Shown: piece by piece, positions 1-11,960 of the stretch
Position numbering within the stretch: position 1 is the first letter of the stretch
Layout: the number at the start of each line of letters is the position of its first letter
Assembly (NCBI GenBank): GCA_015501055.1
Contig: JADNYV010000007.1
Span: forward strand, 248,001 to 312,000
DNA: 64,000 bases
Origin: Mucidula mucida
Lineage: Eukaryota > Basidiomycota > Agaricomycetes > Agaricales > Physalacriaceae
Direction: 5' to 3'
Position numbers and translations under genes: made by a program
Notes under the pieces: model-generated
The model's database searches: none
What the model was told of the DNA's origin: nothing
Seen by the model: the letters and a program-made list of their open reading frames with translations, nothing else

Positions 1-112
1 GACTTCCAAGGAACACAGAGAATACAAGAGACACAATTTCATGGCTTTGAAAACTGGATGGAATCCACACGCGCCCCTCATCTCAGGTGCTCCGGGGTTG
101 TACTTACTTTGA
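1..112 (+). CDS. 3' part of a DUF6697-like gene (cut by window edge)
   Basis: Frame 2 reads a peptide with the block GWNPHAP followed by GAPGLY, then a TGA at 110-112. The gene at 9088-10513 has the matching blocks LDWNPHAP and PGAPGLFF at the same spacing, so the two are clearly related. I assign both to the basidiomycete DUF6697 type from remembered motif resemblance, not from a search. No function is known. The 5' part lies outside the window. One base later, another frame stays open to about position 165 with an acidic tail (YFDDADCPAF), so the true end may be there if a base is missing. Confidence 0.5.
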   Translation, partial: TSKEHREYKRHNFMALKTGWNPHAPLISGAPGLYLL

Positions 113-1232
113 TGATGCTGACTGCCCTGCTTTTTCGGCTGATCCTGATTATTAACTAACTGTGTTTGTTCACGTCGAGGGCAGTCAATAGCTGTATGTT
201 GGCGAATACAGGCTTGTACACGCTCTTCAGTTCTCGATGGATGGATGGTTGTCCCTTGATAAGACGGTATGGTCTATATTTATAATTGAAAATAGCAGAA
301 TATAATATCGAGCAGGTTAATCTAAATTGATGTACCGGATGCGTTCAATATAACTGGGGATGGTGACGATGAAGTAGCTTGGGTACGATGAGGAGATCCC
401 CAACAGCATTGCGGCTTCCCCTGGAGTGGGAAGCTGCGCGCACCGCTAGGTTACCCGAGAGTCAAAGGCAGAAGAGCGGGGAAGCGTCGCGAGTGAAAAA
501 GAATGGGAGGCTGGCAGTCCAGAAAACCACGACAGCTTCGTCGAAGTGCGGCACAAAGGTTGAGTCTTCCTTGACTGTGAAGACCTCAAGGATGCCATTG
601 CGGCTCATTCTACTGAATCCGAAGAAGTCCGGGGCGCTCCAAGCCGCCACGCCAAGCCCGGGGTACTCGCCTTACCTTTCCTATGAGAGTCCTTGCTTAG
701 ACGCAGGGATGTAGCCTAGCATTAGGCATATTGCCTTCTGAACTTGCTGCCGGCATTTCCTTCCTGGCGCCATACTTACTTCGCTGAAAACTAGTGGCTC
801 CGCGGTACACCCTGCCCGTCTCAAGTAGCTAACCCTCGGAGGCGATATACAGTATCCTCACCGAACGATCCCCCAACTGGGCACTTGACGGTCGCGAGCA
901 GGTATAATCGCGCTTCTTGACGTTGTTACTGATTCACAACACGTAAAGCAGACCTCAAAATGGACAAGCAATGCCCGGGCGCCCAAGCATACCTCGAGAA
1001 TAGACAATATGTCTCCTCGATGAGTACCTATCTTCAGAGGGCGTATCTACTAGGATCATCGTCGTCTCCGTGCGGTACGCACGATGAGCGCCGACTACCC
1101 CGATCTTCATGCTAGCACTGCGGTTCGGACTTATCTCAATGCTTCCTGTCTGCAAAAAACTTGTTTCCGCAATTTCTTGCTCTTTATGGACACTGGAAGG
1201 GATCTCGTATCACTGGCCGACGACGAAAAGAG
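113..1232. other. no recognisable gene
   Basis: Short open frames overlap on both strands (for example 379-714 plus and 462-650 minus). None shows a family motif, a signal peptide or a good splice pattern. The last part is the sedolisin promoter region. Confidence 0.5.
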
Positions 1233-1239
1233 TATAAAG
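1233..1239 (+). promoter_or_regulatory. TATA box of the sedolisin gene
   Basis: TATAAAG lies about 48 bases upstream of the ATG at 1281, a normal distance for a fungal TATA element with a short leader. Confidence 0.55.
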
Positions 1240-1280
1240 CTCTACCAGCTCAATGGCAGATTTCGCTGAGCACTAAACAC

Positions 1281-3555
1281 ATGATGGTGCTCGCCTCTCT
1301 CAGTACTGCTCTCATTGCCTTCGTGCTCATGGTTTCTGGCAACCCAGTTTCCCGAGTTATGAGGGTTCATGACCGCCTTGAAGTAGTTCCTACTGGCTTC
1401 GCTGCTGCTGAGATGGCCAGGTCGGAGACGTTGTTACACCTGCGCATCGCCTTGACTGCCAGAAACATCACTGGACTGGAAACGGTCCTTATGTCTGTCA
1501 GTGCGCCCGGTAGCCCTTCGTATGGAAAATATCTCTCTCTGGACCAAGTCAGTTATTCGTTCACACATTGCATTTCCAGGCTAATGTTTGTGTCAGGTCA
1601 AAGAATACACGTCGCCCAGTGTTGAATCGGTCACCGTCGTTAAAGCTTGGCTTGCTGAGCATAACGTTACCAATGTTGCCGTCACAGGTGCCTACAACGA
1701 CCTGCTTTCCTTTAGCGTTCCTGCCGGCACCGCCAATAGCCTCTTTTCTTCCTCTTTCCAGAACTACGTCGATCTTGATTCTGGAGAGCGGATTATACGC
1801 ACGCAGCAATATTCTATTCCGGAGGAGCTAGAATCGCACATCGCCTTCGTACATCCGACGACCTCCTTCGCCAAATCGCAATTTGGACCTACGGCTCCCT
1901 TGTTCTCTATCCCAATCCCCAACTATAACGTCACCGAACTTGCGAATCCGGTGCCTGGGACCTGTGGTCGGTACATCACACCCGCCTGCTTACAAGCATT
2001 ATATGGCATACCCACCTCCCCCGCTACGCAGTCCTCGAACAGCATGAGCGTCACCGGATTTCTGAATCAGTATGCGAACGTGAGTGAATAACTTTTTCGG
2101 TAATGGCTAGCGACTCAGAGGCATTTACATAGCGAGATGATCTTGCACAGTTCCTGAAAGACTTCCGTCGTGATGTAAACTCGAACACAAGCTTCAAGGA
2201 CCAGTTTGTCGACGGTGGCATGAACTCTCAGGATATTAGTGAGGCTGGACTTGAAGCGGTGCGCAAGTAGTTACCTCTCATTGCGGAGAATGACACAAGG
2301 AATTCACAGAATCTTGACATCCAATACACTGTCGGCGTGGCCACGGGTGTTCCGGTCACTTTTGTCTCAGTTGGACAATCAAATAACGACTTCGTGGATG
2401 CGTTCAACGTCCTGATCTCACAGACCGAGCCGCCAACAGTGAGGTTGTGCTTGAGTTATTCTACAGATTCATCAATTGGTTGTCCAGGTTGTCACTACGA
2501 GTTATGGCTACGATGAGGCCGATCTTCCAAAATATTTGGCTAAGTATGATGTTCGCTTAGAGCTCGCTTGCATTTCTGACCATGCCCTAGTTACATGTGC
2601 AATCAATACATGTCGCTTGGTACACGTGGTGTTTCTGTACTCTTCGCGTCAGGTATATAAATTTGCGTTCAATCATGATCTCCATGACTGACACATATGC
2701 ATTTAGGCGACGGTGGCGTAGCTGGAACTCGACGTTGGTATATAATGTCTTTTCGCCTTCATCGCCCCTAATCCAGTCACTAGAAAAACAATGTACGATC
2801 TTCGTTCCAACCTTCCCTGCCAGCTGTCCTTGGCAAACTGCTGTCGGCGCAACCGGTGGCATTAACCCCGAAGTAGCAGCCAGCCTCAGTAGCGGTGGAT
2901 TCTCAAACTACTTCCCTTCTCCTGACTACCAAAAACCTGCTATCAGCAAGTATCTCACCGCACTTGGCTCGACAAACTCTGGCCGTTACCATGCGTCCGG
3001 GCGCGCTTTCCCGGATGTTGCAGCACAAGGTGAAAAGGTTATAATAGGCTATCGGGGACGGTACGGGCTTGTTGAGGGCACGTCTTGTTCAAGCCCGATC
3101 TTTGCGAGCGTGATCTCTTTGATAAATGATCGCCTCATTGCTGCTGGTAAACCCGTCCTAGGTTTCTTGAATCCTTTGTAAGCCGCTTCATACTTCTAAC
3201 TATCCTTGTTCGGCTGAGTCCACCGTTTCAAGTATCTACGCCAACCCCCAGGCCTTCTTTGATATTACAGCAGGTAGTAACCCAGGATGTATGTCACTCC
3301 TAAGTGCAGTAGCCCAATGAGTTCCTCTTTCTGATCTGTTATCTCTAGGTGACACGAACGGTTTCCCAGCTACCACAGGCTGTACGTTTTTCTTTGAAAC
3401 TTTCCTTTCTCGCCGAACTGATATCTCTGTCCACTCTTCTTAGGGAATCCTGTGAGTATCTCACTCTCTTGAATTCAACTAGAAACTGATATTTGAAGGT
3501 CACTGGTATGGGAACACCCAACTTTAGCGCCTTGTTGAAGGCTGCCGGACTCTAA
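1281..3555 (+). CDS. secreted sedolisin-type serine peptidase (tripeptidyl peptidase, family S53)
   Basis: Extracellular acid peptidase, made as a proenzyme. The ATG at 1281 opens a hydrophobic signal peptide and then an S53 propeptide (GSPSYGKYLS). Exons read as 1281-1547, 1597-2079, 2133-2258, 2310-2438, 2488-2543, 2591-2652, 2707-2733 and 2784-about 3177, then three or four short 3' exons ending at TAA 3553-3555. The joined frame gives the catalytic Glu and Asp in EANLDIQYTVG, the oxyanion Asp in ASGDGGVAG, and the catalytic Ser in GTSCSSP. The C-terminal calcium-site region FFDITAG and VTGMGTPNF is present. The gene appears complete. Family members release tripeptides from protein N termini; the exact specificity here is not visible. 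Confidence 0.9.
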
Positions 3556-4422
3556 TTACTGAGGCTAGAGCCTGTCCAAGCTGTAGATCTATTATTTGAT
3601 GTGTCCCCGTTATGCACTAATGGCACTTTGGTCACTGAAGACAATATTGGAGCGTCTCGAAGATAAGAACAGTACCCGCCTTAGGCCTAGCGCCGAACGA
3701 TACGGAAGAATCAAGAAAATCACAATAGATGAACACAACTAACACACCTTTTGGTCTTCGCTATCATCGGCGTTGGAGGACGCTGGTCGGCCTTGGTGGC
3801 GGGCCAGCCGGCAATTCCTCCAAGTAGAATCTAGATCATGCACACGACGAACGTCAATCATTGTACAATCAGAGGTAAATTTTCAAGCCAGCAGACCGTC
3901 ATTGATAATTATACTAGGACTCCTGGCACACATAGCATGTATAGATTGTACGACTCAAAGACACGCTAACAGTAATTCAACTTCAGACAGAGTCACGAGA
4001 GTTACACGTGACTGAACACGGATGTGGCGTTCGAAATTCGAATCGGTGACGGTTCAAACTCAAACCGTCACATATCTCCGTTACCATGAACTCTACAGAA
4101 AGTAACAATTCTATCATCCCGCAGTATATTTCATCCAGTTGTCCTTTTATCCTGTTTCTTTCTCACTGTTACCTTAGCCAGCCGTGGCACTCGCTTCCAC
4201 GAAAATTGAGTCGGAGCATTCGTCGCCATTTCAAATGTGTTTTCTCGTGCGGTTATATTTCCTTTTCTTGAGACCTGGTTGTTCAAACATCTGCATAGGA
4301 ATTCTGTCCCGGCAAGACCGCCGGCTGTCCGACAACCCTGGATCCAAGACGTTTTCACAAGTTCTAGGGCCCCCACACCCCCCCAATGCTCGGTCATAGA
4401 CAACAGCTATATAGTTTTCGGC
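3556..4422 (+). other. intergenic, no recognisable gene
   Basis: This is 3' flank of the sedolisin and 5' flank of the next gene. The frame that becomes coding at 4423 is open upstream from 4237, so a longer N terminus or an extra upstream exon cannot be excluded. Nothing else stands out. Confidence 0.4.
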
Positions 4423-6074
4423 ATGCTACCTATCGAGAGAACACTTAGCCATCGACTGGATGACTGGTTCATATCCGATTACGCTGCCTGGACATTCCTG
4501 TTATCGAACATGCCACACTTTAACCGACAATTATCACACTTCTACACCTTCCGCCCAATATCATCCCTTTTTCCCGACAACAGAGTTATCTTTGGAGAGG
4601 CTGGTTGCTCCCGGTTGTGCCTTCTCCTATCACCCTCTCTTCTGGTCTGTCGCGACGACGAAGCGTCTGCACAAGTCTTCGCAAGCGACTGGCTCTTCGA
4701 ATTAAGAACCTTAGCCACAAAGATCAAGCCAGATCAGACTCTTGTGGTGTTGCTTACCGGACATTGGTGTTTGGACCAGGATAAGGCGTTCCAGCTCCTC
4801 GTGAAGGGCGAGAGTGGAGGAGCCACGATCAAGGCCTTTGACCTTGGGCAAGCTCTCAAATGTTGCGCAGGCCAGATCGTTATTATATCGAACTTTTGCG
4901 AATCTGGGGCGCTTGAGTCTGAGTTATCAATAGCCCTTAACGGCAAACAATGGTCGTTGATCTGTGCAGCTGGCCTTGAAGAACCCTCTGAAGGCGGCTC
5001 TTCGACCACTCTGGTTGAACCAAACTCCAATGTGCTCTTACCGCTTGCGAAAGCCTTTGTCAAGGTCCCACACCTCCCTTTATCAGCAGATGCACGGTAT
5101 GCTCAGCTTTGTATGGAGCTGATTAACGAACCCAACCATCCCTCGCATTCTCAACAAGTGCTCGTTGATACTCTGCACTCACGCAACGTTCAGACCATCG
5201 CTTTTCAAGACATGGCCAGGCGTTTGGGGTGGTGGAGAGGGAACACGGAAGGAGAGGATGACAAGCCAGTCTGCCACTTCCTACCTGGGAACTACGGTAA
5301 TTGGAGGGAGGATCGAACAAGGATGAGTGAATATGGCATGGCGATTCATCTCGTCGCACACCACCTGGCCTCTCATTTTCCCAAGTAAGATGATTCCTGT
5401 CATGTGCCCATCAAGTCGCTAACTTGCAATTTGTTTCTTAGTCTTTCGGTAGCGATGGACACCTCTGCCACATTTTGGTTCGTGGAGAAGTGGGTTATGG
5501 CGGATCGTCCGAAGGTGCCCCTAGAGCAATGGACGACGGTAGTACGAGAGGCGGCGCAGTTCACAGCAACACATGCTTTGATCACTGGTACTGTATCCTA
5601 AAATCATGAACACTTCGACCTATCTACATTTTGTATTCATCACACCAGGCTACGAATGCTACATCATCTATGAACACTTGAGAGTGTTTCCGGGCTATGC
5701 AGATAGTATGACTTTCGCCGTCTTGGGAGCCAGTGACAAGAAATCATGTAGATGACGGACACCGTGGCTCAAAGCCTTTACCTTGCAAGCATATCTCACC
5801 TTCAAATACTCTTGTTTGACCACAAGCGGTCCGTTTTGCGGGTTACATCCTAGGAACGATTGCGGCTCATTCTGCTGACTTCGAAGACCACCTAAACGCG
5901 AGAGGAAGGGAATGGACGTCCGGGAAAGAGACAGGCCGAGGAGAAGCAAACAGAACTTTGCCATCTATCTCCATACGCGGGGCGAGGGCCGGTTCTTCTC
6001 CTCTGAAGACTCTGACGAAAGAGAAGGTGGCGGCCAAGCCAAAAACGTGTGAGGTGCGTCCGTTCGGCGCGTAA
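4423..6074 (+). CDS. caspase-fold (clan CD)-like protein of unknown function
   Basis: About 485 residues from four exons: 4423-5384, 5442-5588, 5649-5747 and 5827-6074. Around residues 104-116 a beta strand ends in LVVLLTGHWC, and around 151-162 another ends in QIVIISNFCESG. In fungal caspase-like proteins the same two places carry a catalytic His (GHG) and Cys (ACYSG), so His114 and Cys159 would form the dyad. This is my inference from motif spacing. The Gly after His is replaced by Trp, so activity is uncertain. The C-terminal exon reads AGYILGTIAAHS and then a Ser/Thr/Lys-rich tail. A GTAAGT overlaps the stop codon, so one more intron and a longer end are possible. Substrate and role are unknown. 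Confidence 0.6.
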
Positions 6075-6223
6075 GTACTTTGTTGAATTGGAACTGGGAT
6101 CCGACGCATCCGAATCATCAGAACTCCAGGTGCATGATTCGGGTGACGATCATATTCCTTAGAGGAGAAACGAGCTTCTGTTTGTTATCAGATGTCCAAT
6201 TAGAGAATAAGTAGGATAGCTAG

Positions 6224-8307
6224 TTAGCGAGGTGTAAATATGACTGGTAGAGGGGGACGCGTCGTGATGTAGAAATCATGAATACCCTTCGGCCATTCTC
6301 TGTAATCGAAGCCCGGTGCGAAGCGGATGTCAAACTTCTGCAACAATGAAGTAGTGAACGTCAGCATCTCGCGCAGCGCGAGATTCTTCGCCGCACAGTT
6401 GGCGACTCCGTAAGAGAAGGGAATGAAGGCATCACGGTTCAAAACAGCACCAGGCGCCAAGTGGTCTAACCAACGCTCGGGCTGGAATGTGTCCGGGTCT
6501 GAGAAGTAGAGAAAATTGCGGTGGAGGACGTATGGTGGGACGTATATCTGAGTTCCTTCAGGTACCAACCTATAATCGCAGGATGAACTCCATGATGATT
6601 CCTTCAAGATTGAGTATGAGACGCACATATTCGCTACGACGTGTCCGCCGTTTCCGGGTGGGACGATCCGTGGTCCGTTGGTAGGGACTGGTGGGTATAG
6701 GCGCAGTGCCTCGTTTCTAGGAGACTAGTGAGCCGTCACTCGAGGGAACAAGACGTATGATACAAACATGCAAGCAGCCGTATAAGGAAACATCGCCTGG
6801 GTTATGCCACCTTCATTGGTCTGTGTTTCTGTAAGCGCCACCTTGTCTATTTCTTCTTGTATACGTTGGTAGTGGCTAGGTTCCGTTAGCAGACAATACA
6901 GCAGAGAACACATCAGAGCAGACGATGTGTCTGATCCTGCTACGATGGCCAGGGAACCGTCGCCGACCATCTCTGAGTAAGATGGAGGGATTTTGTCGGC
7001 CCCAGCTTGGTTCATCTAGAGTCGTGAGTGTTAGGTTATAGGATTGCTTCCACAAAGCCTTCCGGAACACGTACGAGGTGAAACCACAAATCCTTTGTTG
7101 TCGTGCCTCGCTCTATACGTGCTCTTGCTTTCGACATCCCAAATGCATTGATGTCCATTAGGTTCCGTGAGATAATGGGAAGCTTTGTGCAAAAACTGTA
7201 GGCCCATGGGAGTTGACATATCGTAACCATCGTTCTATTGCGGATTCAGCGCGAATGACGGCAGCGGCAAAGAATGCCTACATCGAGTATCGTTTAAGGA
7301 TTCCCCAGAACGGATCTTGATCTGCATTAGGGTTGCTCATCATGTTGATGCCGCCTCCAAAACTACAACGATTCCATTAAAACTTGAATGGACAGGACAC
7401 GAAAACACCTACGCCATGTCTCCCAAAAAGTCAAGCCTGCGCTTTCTAATGAGCACGATCAGCTATACTGAAAAGTCACGTACACGAGAAAATCCATCCA
7501 AGCAGCAAAATCAACAGGCTTCCCGCTCCTTGAGGACATATGCTCAAGAAGCTCGTTCGTGCGGAGAGTGAGGCTGTCTTGATAGTCTTTCAGGGACTGC
7601 GTGTTCAAACCTCGGTCCCATCGACGTCGCCGAATGCCATGAGGCTCTCCATTGAGAATGACCATCGCGCCACCTCCCCCTGGAGGGTCCCTTGTAGTAT
7701 AATCTTAGACAGTTGTCAATCTCAAAATCGCTTCGCACCCGCCAACGTTGCACGTACACGACCCTTTGGGAAGCTTGCCCAGAACGCTCTTGACCGCTTC
7801 AACATCGTTAACAGAAATCTCGTTCGGCCCTGAAGCACTGCGGTCAGCTTGGACGAGTACCGTTTTCAGCGACCTGACTGACCTGTTCTGACGATCGGTC
7901 CGTGTCGTTCGTGTAGCTTCTTGAAGAACTCGTGGCGGTGGCCATGATAGACGATGTACGCGTGGTGTAGCATCGTTACTTTGGCGAGGATCGGGCCCGG
8001 TACGTGGCCGAGAGGATGAAGTGGGGATAGCCTATACAGGCATATACTCGCGCCAAGAGAGAGGAAGAAGCAAACATAGAGGCTGAGCACTAGCCTTGGC
8101 ACAGGTGAAAGACCATAGAAGCCAAGAATGAAGGCGGGTTCCAGAATAAGTGCAGGTACCACAAACCGCACACCTGTCGGTGGGTACGTGTTGAAGAAGA
8201 GATGGCTGAGCTATCAGTATGGTTGAGACAATGCATGTTATGGTGGTCATGAATGTACTTACGAGCGCTAGCATGCATGCCGATAGGTAGGGACTCAGAC
8301 CACCCAT
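6224..8307 (-). CDS. cytochrome P450 monooxygenase (CYP5037-like)
   Basis: Membrane-anchored haem monooxygenase for secondary metabolism or xenobiotic oxidation; substrate unknown. From ATG 8307 the N terminus is hydrophobic with several segments, then the proline-rich hinge HPLGHVPGP. Seen in order: the C-helix block RRRRWDRG, the region LDFLGDMA-FGGG, the I-helix VAGSDTSS, the K-helix NEALRLYPP with ExxR, PERW, and the haem loop FSYGVANCAAKNLA with the axial Cys. Several introns of about 50 bases give clean joins, for example FHL to MNQAGADK and VVAN to MLVPEG. The residue after Cys is Ala, where an Ala or Val and then Gly is usual. The gene ends PVIFTPR and appears complete. Confidence 0.88.
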
Positions 8308-9087
8308 CTTGAAAGACGAGGGGGAGTTGGGCGCGAGGCATTTGACAGACGTTGGGGCACTTTAAGTACTTAGCAGCTGCCCGCTTACTCGCATGCGGAA
8401 ACGACCCGCATACCCGCATCCTGAATGACCTTTCGGGGTCATTGGAAAGCATCACAACGATATCTACAGATCGAGCAGTTTCATCCTACATGAGAGGCTG
8501 CAAGTCCCGAAGGCACCAAGGCAATGCATGCATGGCGCAAGGACCTTAGCACGAGTTGAGTATTTGCCGTTTCGTTATTGTATGGTCACCATGCGATCAT
8601 CAGTTTCCCTTTGCCTGATTCAATGAAATTCAAAGCAATGCTGTCAACAACACTCACCTTCATCAATTGCCGTAAGTCTTATAATCTACATAAGGGGGCA
8701 GACAGTACTAGTCACAGTAGGTAGTACTTGGAAGCCAAGTCGGCGTTCGAATGAAGCGGAACTGAGCAAAAGGCGCGATGAGGAAACATCAATGGCGCCA
8801 ACCACATGGCCGACGCTATAGAACGAGATGAAAGTTCAGGTTAAGGTTAAGTTTGCGACGACGTTGAGGAAGGCATCAATATTCTCAAGGGTCGTGGTTC
8901 GGAAGTTGTTCGACAACGTGATCTTCATTCAACAGCCTCACCACCTTGATAGCCTGGCGAGGGCGGCTCTAGTAGGTGCGGTACTGTCTCGTGAACTCGA
9001 CACGTACCAGCCTGACGATTCCTGTGTCCTTAAGTCTGTACACGCCCTACAGAACGACGACGGCAACGTTCTTGCGACTTCTTTCAC
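8308..9087. other. intergenic between divergent P450 and DUF6697-like genes
   Basis: Divergent promoter region. The open frame 8828-9196 plus lies in a different frame from the gene that starts at 9088 and shows no family motif, so I treat it as leader sequence. Confidence 0.45.
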
Positions 9088-10513
9088 ATGGCACTTACCG
9101 TTCGCGTCAAGGCGGAGGACGAGGAACAAAGCATCGCGGACTTGCCGGCGGGTGACAGTTCTGGCACACAGGAGGACATTTCGCGTGCCAAAATAGAGGC
9201 GGACTCCGAGGCGGCTACTAAAGTCGAAGACAATAAAGCGAAGCTCAAACTGCTGGTGAACGTACGTGACCCCTTTTAAAATGAGAAACAGACGTCTCAT
9301 TCCCTTTTCCAGTCCAAAGTCAAGAAGAAGAAAAACCAGGCCAATCTCAATGAACAAACTATACTTGCGCGTCTTGCACCCATCGGTCTGGACTTGTTTC
9401 CCGTGCCCGTGGACCCTGCGTTAGCCAGTGCAACAGCGACGCGTACTTTCTTCTCGGCGTATTTTGGCGGCGGTGTTCAGAAAACGTTCACGAGAACAGG
9501 GGTAACTCACAAGAATCCCAAGAAACGCAACTTTGCGTGTTTGAAATTGGACTGGAATCCTCATGCGCCACAGGTTCCGGGGGCTCCAGGACTATTCTTT
9601 GGTGGAGGGCAGGATGACTAGGACATCACGGAAACGGTTCTCACTTGTCTGGAAAGCGGAAAGTGGTTATACGTTGGGGAGTACAGGATGGGACGCTCTC
9701 CGCGCCTCACTGTCGACGAATGGCTTTCTCTCAAGCCGCAGGTAAGCTTGGGTTCTACGCGTCGCCGTTGTGTTGAAGATGTGTACAGGAAAAGTTGGCT
9801 TGGACCAGCGGTATCGCGGAACTCGATTGGGGATGGGACACTCGCGCCAAGATTAGTCTGAGGAAACGGCTGGGACGTGTACCAACAGAAGAAGAACTCG
9901 ATATTGCTGCCCACGCGAAAGAGGGCTGCTACGACGTGACTACGGATGAAATTGAACACGAATTTAATGTGGGCCACGAAGTAAGTCAAAGTTCCTACAA
10001 TGGTCTGATGTATACTAATATGCCTTGTAGTATATCAACATCTGGACCATGAAATGTATTGCCTACGACGGTGAATTTCCGCTGACAATCGCTGACAATT
10101 TTGAGGAATTTGATGCAGAGGAAAAAGCGAAGAGGGTCGAAAAGCGTGGTATGGAAGCAGAGAGGGTACGGAAGCGCAGAAAGACCGGTGCAGGCACGGT
10201 GGCAGAGGTGAAGAAAGAGAGAAAGGCAAAGGAGGAGGAGGAGGAAGACATCGGGATGCCTGATCCCAAGGCTAGACGCCCCAGAGGAAAGAAAATGACG
10301 CCTTCATCTGGAAAGGCGAAAAAGGAGGAGGAAGAAACTGAAACGCTAGTGTCGCCTAAAGTCAAGGCATCCAGGAAGAAGACATCTTCTTCGCCGGTGA
10401 AGAACAGGAAGCGAAAGCGCGCCGAATTGGACTATTCGGACTCTGAATCGGAGGTTAACGCTCAGGATGAATCGGATGCTGACTATACCCCTCGTCGATC
10501 TGCTCGTCGATGA
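9088..10513 (+). CDS. DUF6697-like nuclear-type protein with an in-frame stop codon
   Basis: Exons 9088-9261, 9313-about 9741, about 9790-9979 and 10031-10513. The first exon is acidic, the core has LDWNPHAP, GAPGLFF, YVGEYR, AWTSGI and LDWGWDTRAKISLRKR, and the last 150 residues are a Lys/Arg/Glu tail (RKRRK, KNRKRKR) that suggests nuclear targeting. The block resembles the basidiomycete DUF6697 domain; function is not known. At 9619-9621 a TAG interrupts the frame between GGGQDD and DITETVL, and the conserved protein resumes in the same frame. The TAG cannot be removed with an intron, because the only GT..AG around it spans about 20 bases. So this is a nonsense change, a read-through case or a base error. 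A shorter relative lies at 1-112. Confidence 0.65.
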
Positions 10514-10900
10514 CCATCTCTGCTACATATACCTTTGACCTTGGATCCCCATACCTCAATCTACCTCAATCTTGTTGTAACTGTTCTTACTCACTCATCG
10601 CTAATGTTTTTGGTCTTAGATCTGATGATCTGATGATCTGCAGTCATTCTGATCGCGCGAGTTGTCGATACAAGCTCCTTCAAACAATACGCTGACGAAA
10701 CAAAGCCTCAAATCTTTAACGCCTGCAATACGCTGATCCCCGAACAAGGCAAATGTTCTTGTTCTAGTAATAAAACGCGTATTGTTCTTTCCGGATGGAA
10801 GTTATTGTTCTTTGCACCTTGTTCTGGTGGTGCCTTGTCCTTTTCGATTGAAATGCTTTTGTTACAATTTAGGCACCCCCGAGCAACAACAACTCAAGCC
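10514..10900. other. intergenic
   Basis: No gene seen. A short repeat of GATCTGAT units lies near 10619-10640. The sequence runs into the promoter of the next gene. Confidence 0.4.
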
Positions 10901-10908
10901 TATATATC
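10901..10908 (+). promoter_or_regulatory. TATA box of the gene at 10959
   Basis: TATATATC lies about 55 bases upstream of the ATG at 10959, which supports that start. Confidence 0.5.
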
Positions 10909-10958
10909 TATGAGCCTCCTCGCATACCACATCCCATTCGATTTCCCTCTCAAAAAAC

Positions 10959-11960
10959 ATGGCCGACACCGCTCTCAACTTCCACTGCCGGATGATGGCC
11001 GCGCTGATTCACGATTGCCTTCGCTTCTTCGACCCACCTGCGCCTCTTGACACCTCTATCGACGACGCCGATTGCATGATCTCTTGCACCATCCACCACC
11101 GGGATCTATTTCGCCTTCCAACAAACTCCGAGTCTGAGCCATTCTTCACTGATACTTCGCATTACATCTCTCTTCCCTTCGATCAACTGCAGCCTGGAAA
11201 CAACCTTGATGTATGGAATGGCGCTGTGGAAGAGGAGTGGAAGCTGCATATAACCAATCTCGTTATCTTACGGGACATACTATCAGTCCATCCTTTCTCC
11301 GACCGAATCATCTTCCAGGATCTCAAGCCGCTGTTCATCAGTATCATCGAGGACGTCCGGCAGGAGCTGCATGTTTTCCTCCATGCCAACGAGGGCGATA
11401 CGCCGCATTCTGCTCATATCCGGAATCTACGCGATGCTTTGGGCCGACTCTTTCCGTACGACTCGTCGAGGTTTCAACGAGTACAACTACACACGTACCG
11501 ATTCCCAGACACTTTTAGTGAGCTCCGACGCTTAGCGGACGTTCCCGCGGACAATGATGAGGTTCTGCGACGGGACCCCGCCGACGAAACTCACTGTCAA
11601 TGTCAGACACAGCGCTGTCTCCTGCTTGATTTGGCACATGCACTTCTGGAATGGGTACGAGATGGGGCCGATAGTTATGGCCGCGTTGGACGACACGTTC
11701 GAGGTCCAACTTCGGCTGCATTCACCGATCCTTTCACTCGCAAGCTGCTTGCCGCTCGGGATCTCAGTTGTGGCCTTGTTAACGGTGGCGATATGTTTAC
11801 CTTGACGTATCGCACCGTTATAGAGCAACATGTTGACGGTGGCGGGGAGCTGAGCTGCAAAATGCGGCGCGTGAGCGCGCGCATGTCGTCAAGAGACAGC
11901 CAAGGTGGCGCGGGGAGGAGTTGGGTGGAGGCGATCGTATTCGGCGCCTTGATCTTTTGA
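10959..11960 (+). CDS. hypothetical protein, intronless, 333 residues
   Basis: A single open frame starts at a good ATG context (AAAACATGG) just after a TATA box and ends TGA at 11958-11960. I do not recognise a family. The protein is largely helical and acidic in the middle, with a Cys cluster CQCQTQRC around residue 210 and a hydrophobic last ten residues (EAIVFGALIF). Absence of introns is unusual for this window and could mean recent origin or retroposition, but no poly-A tract or parent copy is visible here. Confidence 0.6.
   Translation: MADTALNFHCRMMAALIHDCLRFFDPPAPLDTSIDDADCMISCTIHHRDLFRLPTNSESEPFFTDTSHYISLPFDQLQPGNNLDVWNGAVEEEWKLHITNLVILRDILSVHPFSDRIIFQDLKPLFISIIEDVRQELHVFLHANEGDTPHSAHIRNLRDALGRLFPYDSSRFQRVQLHTYRFPDTFSELRRLADVPADNDEVLRRDPADETHCQCQTQRCLLLDLAHALLEWVRDGADSYGRVGRHVRGPTSAAFTDPFTRKLLAARDLSCGLVNGGDMFTLTYRTVIEQHVDGGGELSCKMRRVSARMSSRDSQGGAGRSWVEAIVFGALIF

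Noticed and set aside
379..714. Open frame of 111 codons on the plus strand, with an opposing minus-strand frame
   Set aside because: Both strands are open over the same stretch, there is no motif, and no splice or promoter evidence favours either.
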